64,000 bases of DNA. It comes from Haemonchus contortus (Eukaryota > Nematoda > Chromadorea > Rhabditida > Trichostrongylidae). Made by a program: the position numbers and the translations under genes. The notes beneath the pieces were generated by a model that saw only the letters and a list, made by a program, of their open reading frames with translations, ran no database searches and was not told the origin of the DNA. The stretch covers positions 5,039,374 to 5,103,373 of the forward strand of contig LS997567.1 of assembly GCA_000469685.2 (NCBI GenBank). Reading direction: 5' to 3'. Position 1 is the first letter of the stretch; the number at the start of each line of letters is the position of its first letter. Positions 34,430 through 47,089 of this stretch are shown piece after piece.

Positions 34430-36430
34430 TCAGGCCTAAAATAAACGAGACCTGGCAATTAAAGGCACAGTTTACGATAGTTTTGGGTAATCCAGATTAT
34501 AATGAAAAATGGAAGACAAGATCGAAACTAGTGCGACTGAGGTGAAGAAACTGCGTGCATCGTTGTTTCCAAAAAAAAAACTTCCAAAAACCGTTAAAAA
34601 GGGGGCTGGACGAGAATGAAGTCAGAAAAGTGAAGAAGAAAGGGCGTCCGGACGAGCTAAACAGTGTGCTTCACTGCGCGCGTGTGGGTCCTGGTGCAAA
34701 TAACAGACGATGGTCATCAAAAAGCCATTCACTTGTAAGCATCGACACTCGTCTAAGGTGACACCGATCGAGGGGCGGGAAAGCGAACTACGGCAGCAAC
34801 GGGACTTTCGCTATGCCCTAAGTGCCGAGATTGTGGGAGCGAGAGGGTCTCTTCCACCACCCATAGGGGGCGCTGACTATTCCTAAAGGAAGAACTCGGT
34901 AACCTTTTATCGTGAACCAAGCCTTTAAGCAGCTCACGCTCATCGTCGGTTACTGAGCTTCTGTACACGATATGTGCTGGAGAGCTGGACAACATCTATT
35001 GCTTCGTAATGACCTCGACTAAAGCAAGTAACCCATTTTTGAGCCGTTTCGAGAAAGGTAACTCCCTGAGCAGAAGGAGAAGTTAGTGGCTTCCGTCTTT
35101 CCATACTCGGAAGAATGTGTTGAGCGAACATTTCGAAACAGCCATCGAAACTATGATTGTAAATCCCTGGTCAATCAAAGCTGCAACTCACAATAATTTT
35201 GGAGTTTCCAGTTTAAGAAGAGTAATGAAAGTGATAGTCCAGATTAGTGCAAAAGTGGCTAGGAAAGCGCAGAAGTCGGCATATTGAGAGAAATCTCAGG
35301 CTCTGAAGAAATTAGGAATCGGAACCCGTACTTGTGCTATCCGAGCACCGTACTTATCCCTTACGGTACCGAAACCTCCGTTGGCCTCGCCTTCTTGAAG
35401 ACTTATACTGCAGCTTATCAGCACTGACATGTTCAACGTGGTGGGCCGGTCAGCTAATATAAGTATCAAGCCATTAGGCTGAAAAGTTTTTAGTTCAACG
35501 AGTTGCTGGGTCTTTGAAGAGAGCAGAGAAAATACTTTGGCCATGCACCAGACTTCGAAGGGAGACGGGCGTTAGGAACGATTTTGGGTAATCGATTCGC
35601 CGCACGCGGCTGTCGCGGACCACTCATTCGTCGTTATTACAGCTCTAGCGTTCTTCATACAGCTTAATCGATATGCGATCATTATTTTATGCATAATTCT
35701 ACTATTAGTACTTTTGTTCTTGTATTTCTTACCTACTGCTGCATCCTGCTACATTCCTTCGCGCGCGACGCCCCTCTCACCGCGACGCGACCATTTCGTT
35801 CCTGACGCACCACACCCGACTTGGAAACTTGGCGGGAGTTTTCAAGGAAATTTCCTACAAAAGATATCTTCGAAGGTCTGATTAAATGATGGCTTTGGTT
35901 GGTGAGGCTCGAAAAGGGATCCCAATTCCACCTGGGCCACAGTTTTACGACTGCTTGCTGGCTTCGTTCAAGAATAGGATCGCTACCGGCTCTTGTTCGG
36001 GCTGCATCACCTCTTTCGTTGTTGACCATTACCGTTCAGGACTCTCCACCGGCATGCAAAATCGAGGAGGCATGAGTGAGTGTTTGGATCAAATCTGATT
36101 TAAGATGGCCAAACAGCGTTCATGGAACAGTTCCCCTCATTCCATGAGGGTATAATGCCTAACAAAAGAGTAATAAAATCCTTGGTTAGCTTGAGTGGGG
36201 CTGGATCCACCATCATCTCTTCAGGCCTTTACTCTGGGGCTCCCCACTCATCGTAACCTAATCCATCCAGAATATAATCGAGAATTGTCAAAGGCCTGTA
36301 CGAAACTGTCCAACTTCGATATTAGCACCGCTCACTCGATTATCTTTCGACTACCGTTTTGATTAAATGAGTATTCAACATTATCCTAGCTTCGTGGCAG
36401 TATTGGATTTACTTTCCGAATAACGACTAA
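34430..36430 (+). mobile_element. Family A repeat, plus-strand copy, carrying an inserted MITE
   Basis: About 2 kb (less the MITE) recurs in inverted order at 51640-53720. Shared landmarks include gacaagatcgaaactagtgc, gggcgtccggacgagc, ccatagggggcgctga, caagtacgggt..gattcc, ggctttggttggtgagg and gcaccgctcactcg. No coding potential was recognised. It looks like a non-autonomous transposon, or a dead one with an unreadable transposase. Confidence 0.7.
35560..35817 (+). mobile_element. MITE family M, copy 4, with a paralogous empty site
   Basis: This is 258 bp, flanked by gacttcgaa (35551-35559) and gacttggaa (35818-35826), a 9-bp duplication with one mismatch. The other family A copy has the uninterrupted site near 52201-52225 (inverse gcacctgacttgggaact), so the insertion and its duplication are directly visible by comparison. 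The hydrophobic frame is open. Confidence 0.88.
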
Positions 36431-36439
36431 TTACTGGTA

Positions 36440-37690
36440 TTGATGAAAAGTAAATCTGACTGGTGTTATGTAAAACTACCAACAGTAGCACTCAACATTC
36501 GCGTACCAACAGAAATAAGGGTATCTCTCTCATCTCTCGTGTCGCATACTGAACAGCTCCAACCACCCGCCACATATACGGCGCATTCAGAAAAGGCCTT
36601 GAGCTGGGACGGCTTTGCGTAGTAGTGCCATGTCCTTTTCCTCTTTTGGAGATTGCTACCGTGAGTGAAATCAGAAGCACTAATCTGGCTTCCTCGAAAC
36701 GTAGGAGAGCCATGCGCTTAACAATTCAGAGGTACAGTTCACGATAATTCCGGATTATCTGGTTTGAGGCGAGTAATGGAAGTAATAGCCCACAGTAGAG
36801 CAAAAAGGGCGGCGAAAACGTGGAAATAGGTGCATTTGGGGGATTGTAAGGCTTTAAAAGAGTAAAGTCAGGGGTTTTACAGGAGTACTAGGGGAAGGTG
36901 CATGGTGCGGTATTTGGACGTGCTGTTCGAACACCCACGCCATTGCATACAGCTGTCTCTGATACGCTGCCTGTGTGCAAGTTTTGGGTCCAGGTGCGAA
37001 TGATGCAACCCCTAAAGCTTACACTACGCTTGGAGCTCGTCCGCCTTGGATGTGTACGACGGCTGAGTCGGCTTTGGGGGCCCTTATTACTCCCTATCTT
37101 GACTGTTTCTGGACCCGCCAGCGTCCCTTTTACCATCTTTAGGGGTCACAGAGTCGTCCCAAGACCATAACTCAGAAACCATTTTTATTGCGAAGTGTGC
37201 CTTTGAAGTAGAGAATGTTCGAAGGTGCTATCAGAGAAAGTTGACAAGCTGTAAAATCTTACAAGTACGAAGGAAACTAGATGGGCTGATCTTATAGTGC
37301 GTAACATCAGACGACGTATAAGGAATCGAATTGGAGATCTAGCGTTGGATAACAGCACTACATGACGACGCCTCACAACAGAATAGCCGATCCATTCGAT
37401 GATTCGTAAGCATTCATTCATCTAAGGACATGAATAATCATCAAGAATCAGTTCAGTATAGCAATCGCTATCCATAATGATGAGAAAACCTGAGAGGGGG
37501 TGAGCTCTAGGGGAGAACCAAGCAACTAGGGAGCTGTAGGTTCCGATAGGAGGTGGGAGTGAGAGGGAAGGAAGAGAGGGCTCGAATTGTATCATTTCAA
37601 GAGAACAAGTACTTGTTTTGTTAAATTTTTTGCTTTGCCGCAGTGCACGGTGAGAAAAACTTTCCAGCATGATAGGTTGTGAGCAAAACT
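36440..37690 (+). mobile_element. Family B repeat, copy 1
   Basis: Shares with the copies at 38140-38870 and 47090-48215 the blocks ctggtgttat.taaaacta, gtcgcatactg, ggtatttggacg.gctgttcg, and (with the third copy) the long 3' part with catgatcgatgat-like and ggtgagctc landmarks. No open frame of note. Confidence 0.6.
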
Positions 37691-37770
37691 TCGGCCTCGG
37701 ACGGGACTCGAACCCGTACTTACGCTCTCCACGCTCACCTCACTTTCGAGTTTTCCAGCTGCACCGTCCA
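37691..37770 (-). other. tRNA-like B-box fragment
   Basis: The minus strand reads tacgggttcgagtcccgtcc, a perfect T-arm/B-box shape, but no acceptor-stem or D-arm pairing makes a whole tRNA. It is probably a tRNA-derived repeat. Confidence 0.4.
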
Positions 37771-38139
37771 GTGGACAGCTTTTAGATGGTAAACTCAGAG
37801 ATGAATATGATATTTATAGTTACAACATCAAAGTTTCTGAAAAAAAAAACGAAGAAAAAGAGTCTATTCCCAGGGTCAAAGTAGGAAAGGGCCAAACAGA
37901 TTCGAAAGAATTTATGAATAAAAAGCTAAAATGTGATAGGTGTGATCTGTGAGATGGGGGTGGAGTTTGCTAAGAAGCGGCCCACTTCGAAGATTTCATC
38001 GGTCACTGGAGTAGCGTACTATCGCACTTTCGAAAAAGTTGATTTGTATAGAAAGGTCTCACCTTTTCTTCAATTTCCCTACTGCGGAAAGGTAGAGAAA
38101 TTGAAGGAAGGAGGGGACAAACCTACCGGTAATGAGGAG

Positions 38140-38870
38140 AGTAACTCAGACTGGTGTTATTTAAAACTACCCACACTAGCAGTCAATTCGCGTACCAACA
38201 AAAAAAAGGGAGCTCTCGCATCTCTCATGTCGCATACTGGACGGCTAGAACAACCCGTCACATATACCGCACATAGAGGAAAGGCCTTGTGTGGTGAATC
38301 TTGATGTCAATGACTTTTGGGGTTGCTCTACTCGTCGATATGAGTGAGGGGTTGTAATCTGGCTTTCACGCATTGTAGTAGAGTCGTGCAATTAAACAAT
38401 TGAAGGTGCGGTTTACGATAATTTTGGGTTGATTGGTTCCAGAGGAGTAATGGAAGTGTTAGCCCGGAGTAGTGCAAAATCGGCGTATTTGAAGAATGTA
38501 AGGCTCTGAAAAAGAAGTCAAATTGGGTGGTTGGACGAGGAAGTTACGAGAAAAGCGGTATGGAAGGGTATTTGGACGAGCTGTTCGAACACGCACGCCA
38601 TTGCATACAGCTGGCTGCAGTAAATTGCTTGCATGTGAGGTGTGGGTCCCGGTGCGAATGGTGCCACCTCTACAGCACTTACAACGCTCAACAACTCGTC
38701 CGCCTTGGGAGTGTACATCGACAAAGTCTGATGTGGGACCCTTATTACGCCTCACATTGGCCGCTTTTTGACCCGACAGCGTCCCTTAGGGTATTCTTGG
38801 AGGGTCACGATTCGTCCAAGGAAGTAATCTTAGAAACCATTTTCAATGTGAACTGTGCTTTTTGATAGTA
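38140..38870 (+). mobile_element. Family B repeat, copy 2 (shorter)
   Basis: Matches copy 1 from the ctggtgttatttaaaacta block through ggtatttggacgagctgttc, cattgcatacagctg and the final aaccattttca.tg, but lacks the long 3' part. Confidence 0.6.
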
Positions 38871-39527
38871 CTATTGGGGACTCGAGGAGCTTTGGTTTTC
38901 TCGATAGCGATCTCTGGCGTGTGCTGGCTCATCGTGTTTGTTAAAAATTCTGACATTATCCTTCAGAATAAATTACAGTTTGCACATGGGTTTATCTCAA
39001 ATACGCCTCTGGCAATAATCCAGATTATCCAGCTGATGATGTTCAGTTACTATTAAAAGATTCGGTTACATATTCCGAAAAGAGAAGCTTTTCTGGGATA
39101 TATTCATGCGTGGGCACCCGCCCCTCTACGTCCTAAAATGATTAGACGCGCTGTGCTGTACATGATCGTAAATTAATCTTAGATCGAGCCTAACTTGATT
39201 TAGTAATAGCTATTCACGTCTATTGACTTGAGATTAGTGCCAGAAAGTTCAGAAGAAAAGGTCTCGTTCATCACGAAAATTGGCACACTTCCACTGGGCA
39301 AAATCAGGGCAACTGATGTTGCGTAAACAAGTAAACAAAGGAGTCAAAACTCATATGAAGACGGCAAACAACGTCTTCAAAAAAAAGAAGGAGAGTGAAG
39401 GATCCCACACCTCGATGATATAACCCGTGGACCGCTTGACCCAAGGCAATGAGTTCCCAGTTCTGTTTGGGACCCATTTGGACTGAGGATACGATATTTC
39501 AGGCAGTATTAGAGAAAGAAGGGTTTC
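38871..39527. other. Intergenic, nothing recognised
   Basis: No exon, RNA gene or shared repeat identified. Confidence 0.4.
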
Positions 39528-39785
39528 GGGAGACGGGCGTTAGGAACGATTTTGGGTAATCGATTCGCCGCACGCGGCTGTCGCGGACCACTCATTCGCC
39601 GTTATTACAGCTCTAGCGTTCTTCATATAGCCCAATCGATATGCGATCATTATTTTATGCATTATTCTACTATTAGTAATTTTGTTCTTGTATTTCTTAC
39701 CTACTGCTGCATCCTGCTACATTCCTTCGCGCGCGACGCCCCTCTCACCGCGACGCGACAATTTCGTTCCTAACGCACCACACCC
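39528..39785 (+). mobile_element. MITE family M, copy 5
   Basis: 258 bp, very close to copy 4 (gggagacgggcgttaggaac to gcaccacaccc). No matching 9-bp duplication flanks it, so one side may have rearranged after insertion. The hydrophobic frame has one stop. Confidence 0.8.
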
Positions 39786-41390
39786 TTTTGGGAATTGTTC
39801 TGGTGCCTACTGAGAGACGTTACCCACTTGTGTGGAATCATAAATCCGTACATTTCACTATTTCGTACCAGTTTGTCCAAATCGGTATTTCTTGGACCAT
39901 TCCGTTCAAGGTAGTTCGTTAAGACAGAACCGCTTAAAAGGGGTCTCGAAGTCGAATGGTTGAAACAAGTTTCAACGGGTTTCAGCATCGCAGTGACCGG
40001 ATTCGAAATGTCCGTGTTGATAGTAGTGGGTAGACAGTTTGGTCTTTAATTTGCGTATATGAGTACGTAGTGCCCTCACTTAGGAGCCTCGTGGTAAATT
40101 CCAGAAATCTTGGGAGAAATCTGGACTTTTTTGGCAGTTGGTTCCACCCAAACAAATATTTGGTGTTTAAAGAAAATGCGTGAATGACAATTTCTGTACA
40201 TACAGTAGGAACAGTTTACTGTGTCAGAATTGCAACTTTGCTGATATTCTCGTTGCCACCGTACGCCTACCAGATAGTCCATTCAACGACTAGGGAATAT
40301 GGATTCCTGAAAAGGCCTATTTGTGAGTTGCTCGTTCCTAGGGATGAAACCTTGAGAATTCACAAGCTATCTAGCCGTCCTGTGTTTTCACCAAACTGCT
40401 CGCCTTCACCAAACCTTGTGCCACGTGGGTGTCACACAACACAGCTCGAATTCAACGTTTACCTCAAACTTGGGTAATTAAACCCGCAATACAGAGCCTG
40501 AATGGTACTTGGACACAAAAAACAAGATTAATGACGCCAATAAAGGAAGAAATCGTGCCGGATATACCCGGGATTCAAGACGATCGATTTTGCGCGGGAA
40601 GGCATCGTGTCACGTGATCTTTCTGAACTACCAATATAGACAACTGCAACATAGATACACCTAGATGTAATACTAGAAGAAAGCTCTTCAAACTTGACCA
40701 GAGTCATGGTCGCGATCGCGAAAGAACCTCTATGCTGGATGGGTTGTGTCATCAATGTAGAAGTTTCAATAATTGGATACTGTGTTTACTGATATTCTTA
40801 CGGTAATACCAGCATAAGCAACAGCAGCTTCTGCTAATGGTTAGTAAAAACGAACTTTTTGTCGCTCTTACTAATCCCGTCTCTGCGTACATGTTATTCG
40901 TGGACGTCATAGCTACTGAAGCACGTCTATTTCTGTCTGAGCGTTTGTTTAGAGTTTGCCATAATCGGCTCAACATATTCGGTTTCATCAGCGACAATAT
41001 CGAATTAAACGAGGAATTTCAACAAATCATCAGAATCGCCTGAACGCTTCCACACTACCAGCTCAGAAACTCGTCTTTCCTTAGCTTCTTGCAGGCCGTT
41101 TCATAATTTTACTCTTTGCTCTTTCACAGTAACCACATGTAATGGGTTTTACCATAGATTTTCTTTGTGAAACTAATTTTTTTTGTTAAGTTTTACATAG
41201 ACATATTCAAACAACTACAGAATATTATGTTACTGCCTTTTTCCTCGCCTTTTTGCCTGTTGTAATTGTAAGATAGATTAAGGATGACGATCCGACCCGA
41301 AAATGTAATAAATCCGTTTTTCAACTTTCCTCTATATTTTCTCGCAGTTCAACTGGTATATCAGAGATGTCACGCAGAAAAGAATCTCCA
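39786..41390. other. Intergenic, no supported gene
   Basis: Holds a repeat-like agtgaccggattcgaa.tg segment (39993, also at 3052). A 68-codon plus frame at 40837-41043 overlaps an equally open minus frame; neither has family support. Confidence 0.35.
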
Positions 41391-41394
41391 CTTC

Positions 41395-41818
41395 TAAGTT
41401 TTGAGGCTCACTTTTTTAAGCTGTCGAACCGAGATAGTAACAAACTTTATTAGGCTGACGTTTCGGCGCCTTCCCTCCCTCAGAGCCTGAAAAGTCAAAA
41501 GGCGTTTGGATCAGTCCCTTGGAAGCCCCTGAAACAAGTTGACCTGAGGCTCACCCTGTTTAAACCGCAGCCCTACCAGCATAGGGTAATGGGTGTTGAG
41601 GTCAAAGGTCGACTGTTCCAGAGGTTACTTAACAGCTTCCAACTTCCTGGTCCACGCCTTCTGAACTCTGTAGGTTGAAATAGTGCTTGATCGAATGGTT
41701 TTTCAAATGCCTTTTGTCTTTCCAGGTTTCGAGAAAGGTAAAGGCACCGAAACGTCAGCCTAATAAAATTTGTTACTATCTCGGTTCTACAGCTTAAAAA
41801 AGAAAACCTCAAAATGAA
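41395..41818. mobile_element. MITE of about 424 bp with 75-bp inverted ends
   Basis: Left arm 41395-41475 and right arm 41743-41818 share (inverted) ttttttaagctgt.gaaccg, agatagtaacaaa.tttatt and aggctgacgtttcgg. The interior has no ORF of interest. Flanking target duplications are not obvious. Confidence 0.75.
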
Positions 41819-42128
41819 GGGAGAATGCCGAGATTTAGCGACAGTCGCACTTGGACCCTACATTTGCTTTGAGCAGTTCCATGTAGACTACAGTATTTGT
41901 TTATTTACCATTAATACTTACTGTAGTATGTTCATATAAAGCCCTAATATCGCGGATTTTTTGTGCTTTATTAATTGATCTCATGATTATCCGTGATCTG
42001 ATTTCATTTTACCGAATATTAATGTGTTCCCGCTAGATTTCCCTACCTGCTTCGTTGAACTCCTTTCGTCGCACTTTCTTGTCATCTTTTTCATCATAAA
42101 TCATTTCATTGACGGAAAGCTAAAACCT

Positions 42129-42400
42129 TCGAGGTGGTGTAGTGGCAGGTGTCCACTGTCACAAGCCCATGGTAAGGGGATCGAGTACAGGGCCGATATC
42201 CGCTCAAGCTGGCCAAGCCATTCCATCCTCCCTGGGTGGTTTACTTGGCACCAGCCTTGTCTGGAACAATAAAAACACCGACTTGTGCATCGTTGGCCAC
42301 CGAAATTCATTATATGGGCCGCATGCTCACTCAAACACCGCTTTTATTCTGAATGGGAGTCAAATGCGGGGGCGCATCCCATTGAATGCCCAAACCCCCC
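42129..42400 (+). mobile_element. tRNA-derived SINE, nearly full length
   Basis: A-box-like gaggtggtgtagtggcaggt, B-box-like ggggatcgagtacagg, then the body and a gcgggggcgcatcccattga tail. Same family as 22588-22862. Confidence 0.75.
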
Positions 42401-42651
42401 ATCCTTTAACCTTCATTATTTGATCATCTACAAAACTCTGGTTAGATACTTGATAGGTCAGGTTCAAATAGAAATTTCGAAGCAGTAGAGGGGAGGGAGT
42501 AAGAATAAGCAAGAGCTGTGTTCCGAAGGGATGAAACGGGAAAGGATAAAGTGTGGGAAATAGATGATGCCTAATCGGTTTCAAATGGACCTAGCCACTT
42601 AGTAATAAAAAGAAATGATCCACACATTTTGCTATAATGATTTCATTTCAG

Positions 42652-42831
42652 TGAAAGTTTTAGAGAAAAGCCGATTCCCGGGACTGCCGCCCATCCCCAT
42701 CCCAGAGGAAAGTGATATACTTCAAGAGGATCCACAAGTCAGAAAAAGTGAAAAGCTGAACTGGCTGGGGATCTTGTCATCTTATATCAAAAGTCACAGA
42801 TCAAAAACGTATATGATTAAATATAAAAGAG
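42652..42831 (+). CDS. Possible internal exon of unknown gene
   Basis: After a strong acceptor (tgatttcatttcag) 59 codons stay open to a weak donor: KVLEKSRFPGLPPIPIPEES, DILQEDPQVRKSEKLNWLGI, then LSSYIKSHRSKTYMIKYKR. Composition looks protein-like. No neighbouring exon could be joined and no family is recognised. Confidence 0.25.
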
Positions 42832-42959
42832 GTAGCTCTGCCTGAATATTGACTAACTGGTTCAGAAGATTCTGCAGAAGACAACTATCCTGGATAGGAT
42901 CTAAAACAATCAGGTCTGGGTGGGGTTCGTAGGATGTGATACACTGAGATTTCTCAATA

Positions 42960-43165
42960 AGCCTATCCGCCTGGGCCAAGCGAGCCTTCCATCCCTCCGG
43001 GATCGCTAAATTGGTTCCAGATTCGTCTGGGAGGATAAAAGCCTGACTTGTACAACGCCTGGCATTGTATAAGGCACATACCCATTCAATCGCCTCTACG
43101 ATTCTGAATGGAGCTCGAATGTGGGGAGCGCATTCCTCAGACGGGATTGATTGACGCCAAAGGGC
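42960..43165 (+). mobile_element. tRNA-derived SINE, 5'-truncated
   Basis: Body and tail of the SINE family (ccagattcgtctgggaggat, cgattctgaatggagctcga, cagacgggattgattgacgc). Confidence 0.7.
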
Positions 43166-44670
43166 TTATGGACTTTATGGCGCTACATGATAAAGCCAAA
43201 CTTCTCGCAAAAGGATTGATTCGCAGACAAAGTTGCTCTCCGAGACTCATTTTCTAGGTCAATAAACGAAGGCAACTGGGTCATCAGATCCCAATCTTTC
43301 TGCAGATTCGTTAGTTTCATAAAAGTGAATTGAAAGTAAAAATAACACCGACAAAGGGAATCACATTGTTATCCTCGATATTCACCGAATTTGTGAGCGA
43401 CAATTTTGAGTGACACCTGGCTGTCGTGGCCGTTTGTCATCTGTCACGATGGTTATGTGGTAATATGATCGAAGTTACAGCTCTAAGGTGATTAGTGTGT
43501 GGTTGTAACATTCACCTCATTCACCTCAACACATGTTATACATGCGACTGACACAGCTATCTATCCATCATTATTCCTCATCTCCGGAAAGCCCCCTCAT
43601 CACTTTTATACAGTAATCCTTGGTAGCATTTTCTTTCTATTATTCTCCTGACCGTAACCTTGTAAAATGCAAATTTCATTTCTGTACATGAATTACTGTA
43701 GTTCACTAAATTGAGATCATGAGGATTCATGTGGTGCACCTGCTTGAGGATATCTTGGAAGTAGGACAGGTCAGGAATTGGGTCATCAGCTCGTAGACGC
43801 CCTTACTAGCCCTCCCCCTTACCCAACCCATCTGGATCCTTCCTCAAATCACTGGGAAGATCTAGTTCAAGGCTTACTCCTGAGAAATACTCAAATACTT
43901 GGTAATTATGGGGTTTCATACCCTAATACTACTGTGATGGGACAGGTGGGAAGTGTAGTGGACCTGGTCGGAGCCTGAACTTAAGGCCAAGAGTGTTACG
44001 ACAGCTCTCCTCCTTATTACCTCACCTAGGCCTAAGAAGTTATTGCACAGAACCTCAGTTGGAGTGAGGCGTTGGAAGGACCACTCGTCCTCACTGAGAA
44101 CAAAGATCTCTGGCGACTTCCCACAAGTTAATTCCTCAGTTTGGAACAGTTGGAACAACTTGGGAACAGCAAAATGCATTTTAGTAGCAGCGGGATTCAG
44201 TCTGTGGCAGGGGTAGTCATGACAGGAACTTATAAATTAACTTCAGTAACTATTAACTTATACATTACTTCACACGGGCCTTCAAATAGTTAAGTGGCGG
44301 CAGTTGTAATAGAACATGTTCAAGGTAATACAAGTAAGCTAGGAAAAATAGAGGTAACAAATTGTTACCAACCTGTTGTAACCTGATACCTCATAGGCGA
44401 TGTTTAACCTGACCATGTAACTCTGGAATTGGAGCAGTTGTGCAGGTATTGCTTCTACCTATGACTTGTCCTTTGAAACACCCTGAACACGACTTGAATT
44501 TAAAGATAGCTTGAAGTTAGCGCGAATTCTAACTGATTTGTTAATAAAGTTATTTAAATTTTTGAAAAAAATGAGAAATAAAACTCGAAACAAAGTATTT
44601 TAGCTCTAGAAAAGAGGGAGGAGTCACGCTTTCAATCTTTTCACATATTTCCTTGAATTCTTCGCAGAGG
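43166..44670. other. Intergenic, nothing recognised
   Basis: Only short unsupported ORFs and no shared repeats identified. Confidence 0.4.
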
Positions 44671-44673
44671 CCA

Positions 44674-44944
44674 AATGGCTGCTTTCATAGTCCGCCGGCC
44701 GGTCGGCGTGCCACGAGGCAGTGCTAGGGGGGAGGAGGGCGGCAGACGGTCGGTGAGTCCCTCGAAGGGCTGTAAACAAGGCGAGACAATATCAAAAACC
44801 ATTTGTACAAGCCCCTGGTTGTTTGGTTTTTGATCTTGTTCTTCTTTGTTTTCAGCCCTTCGCGTCTGCCGCCCTCCTCCCCTCTAGCACTGCCTCGTGG
44901 CACGCCGGCTCGCCGGTCGGCGGACTATGAAAGCAGCCATTGGA
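44674..44944. mobile_element. 271-bp foldback element, near-complete palindrome
   Basis: Left arm atggctgctttcatagtccg at 44675 and the inverted right arm ending at 44940 match over about 120 bp each, through gtgccacgaggcagtgcta and ggaggagggcggcagacg to cgaagggctg. The left arm has one extra segment of about 14 bp. Arms are GC-rich and the centre AT-rich. Termini are shared with 13300-13467. Confidence 0.85.
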
Positions 44945-45359
44945 TTAATTGACCCCTGTCTAACCCCTCCGTTCTGGACCACGTGCGTCAGCTTTACCCT
45001 CTGACCCTGGAGTGAGAGAGTTGGTGTGCCGTTGTGGAATGCAACGGTAAGGCCACATTACTGCAGTTCGCTAATAATGTTACGGATTTCTCCCCTGTTT
45101 TTGTAATTCGTACTTTTGTATCAACAGAATTACAGGTTAGAGCTCTAGCTGACTGACCCTTTTCTCCATAAGTCGGTCCCTCAAGGCTCTCGTGTGTGGA
45201 GCTAGGAATAGAAGTGGCTTTTGATGACGGGGCGTACCCGATCGAAATTATTCACTGCCTAAAGCTTTCAAATCCTGAATTACTAACCACCGCTTTTTTC
45301 ATGCTTCTAAGAAAACCGTTGGTGAAAGTGGAAGGATGCCGTGTTGCATTTTATGCACC

Positions 45360-45575
45360 ACGCGCATGATGAGGGGATCGGAACTCAGACCGATATGAGC
45401 CAATCAAGCTTTCGTTCCCTCAGATGTAGCTTAATTGGTAACGGACGTTTTTGGGAAAATAAAACCATTGCCTCTCCACCATCGATACGCCTCAGCAGGT
45501 CATTGTATGAGCCGTAAGGCCTTCAAAATCCGCCGCAGTTCTGAATCTATGTCGCATACACGGCGCATCCTGAGT
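45360..45575 (+). mobile_element. Degenerate SINE-like sequence
   Basis: Has caggtcattgtatgagcc, cgcagttctgaatctatg and gcgcatcctgag in SINE order but highly diverged. Confidence 0.35.
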
Positions 45576-46009
45576 GTGGGTGGTCAAAGCCTAGAGACTA
45601 CACAGTGTTCCATGGAAAACCGCGTTGAGTGTGGGGACCGAAAAGTAGGCATTCATTGTGAACTGTATACCAATATGTTCAAATACACCCCCCCCCCCCA
45701 GATGCAGAATCCCCTCCCCATCCAAATCAGACCCTTCTCACCCTTCCTACCCGGGCTGACTCCTACTTTACTTTACCAATTCAGTGAAATTAGTTGTAGT
45801 AACCTTACGGAAAGTGGAATAGACATTGAACTGAGATATTTACTTGATTCCTACTGATGTTATACAAATTTAGTCTACAGAAGTAACAATCGCCTATCGC
45901 CTTTTGACGTTGTTGCTATTCAGACGGGCAACCGCAACCGTCGTCGTCGTCGTCTCCGTTCATCCGTCAGCCCGTTGTCGTTCGTCTATTTTAATTAGAC
46001 AGTTTCAGA

Positions 46010-46570
46010 ATGATTCATTCGAAAACAATCATCGCCATTAACGCACTGACTAATAGACGCATTATGGGGCACACGCTCCGCGGTACTGACTGCTCAGTTA
46101 AAGGTCGGAACAAACTAATCATCACAGCTTCGATTCTCCTCTTTGTACATATGTAATGTACGGTAGAAAATTTCTGTTTCATTGAAAATTGCCCTTGAAA
46201 AAGGATGATTTTCACTCCTGTACCAGTTAGCAGTGGCATGGACCATCTCGGTGCTGAAAAAACCTCTCACTTCGTGCGACTCATTTAAGGTGAGTATATG
46301 GCTTTTGAAGAGAATTCACCGTCAAATGCTAGTAATTGTAGGGTCCACCGTCAAAGGACCTCACTCGTAGTTGATTTTTGCTTGCTTCAATGTATAGATG
46401 GTTTCCAGCCCTAGTGAGCTCTCCTTGGACGAGTTATCCTTATCTCTTTCGAATAACAGCCACAGCTGCGCTCTCATCCAGAATCGCTGGAAAAGTGGTG
46501 ACGCCATCAGTCGCTCACCTTCTACTATAAACTCAATCAATCAGAATCAGATTCCATTCTTTTTTGTCTA
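46010..46570 (+). CDS. Possible first exons of an unknown gene
   Basis: An acceptor gacagtttcag precedes ATG 46010 (MIHSKTIIAINALTNRRIMG). A donor after ILLF at about 46147 and an exon from 46226 to 46291 can join in phase with a frame opening at 46398 (MVSSPSELSLDELSLSLSNN). The upstream 45920-45990 is rich in CG/GTC. This is a tentative model without family support. Confidence 0.18.
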
Positions 46571-47089
46571 CAATTCGTTACCGGGCTATTCTCATTTGAA
46601 AAGTTCAGCCAATTCACCAGGGGAGTGCACCAGGAGGAGTGGGGTAGGGTCGCATGTAAAGGAGGGGTTTTCATGGATAAATTTGTTAGTGACGACACTA
46701 TTCGTCAGAATTCAAAGAAAACTGAGCTCCAAATCTTTCCAGTACTCCCTTTCGCTCTTCGTCGGTCTCTCGCGAGCTTGATGATCTCTTCGTTCTTAAA
46801 CGGTCGGTTTCATTGGCGCTATCGTTCACCCTCACTGTGGAGTCTATCTGAAAGTTGGGGGATCTCCCTAAAAACCTTTGATGTTGTAGCAGTACATTCA
46901 TCTCTGAATTCACCACTGGATTATGAAACTGAGAGCCCTCTGTAGTCAAAGGGACAGCGAGGGTGTACGGAGGGAGCAAGTCCTGGCTCGAGCCCAGCCT
47001 TATTGGGAAGTTTTACCTACAGTTCACCGTCCCTGAGGGATTGTTCCCCACGTATTTCGGTAAAATAAAGTATTCAACAAGAAGGAAAT

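Noticed and set aside
37691..37770. tRNA gene on the minus strand
   Set aside because: Perfect T-arm but no acceptor-stem pairing or D-arm, so it is a tRNA-like fragment only.
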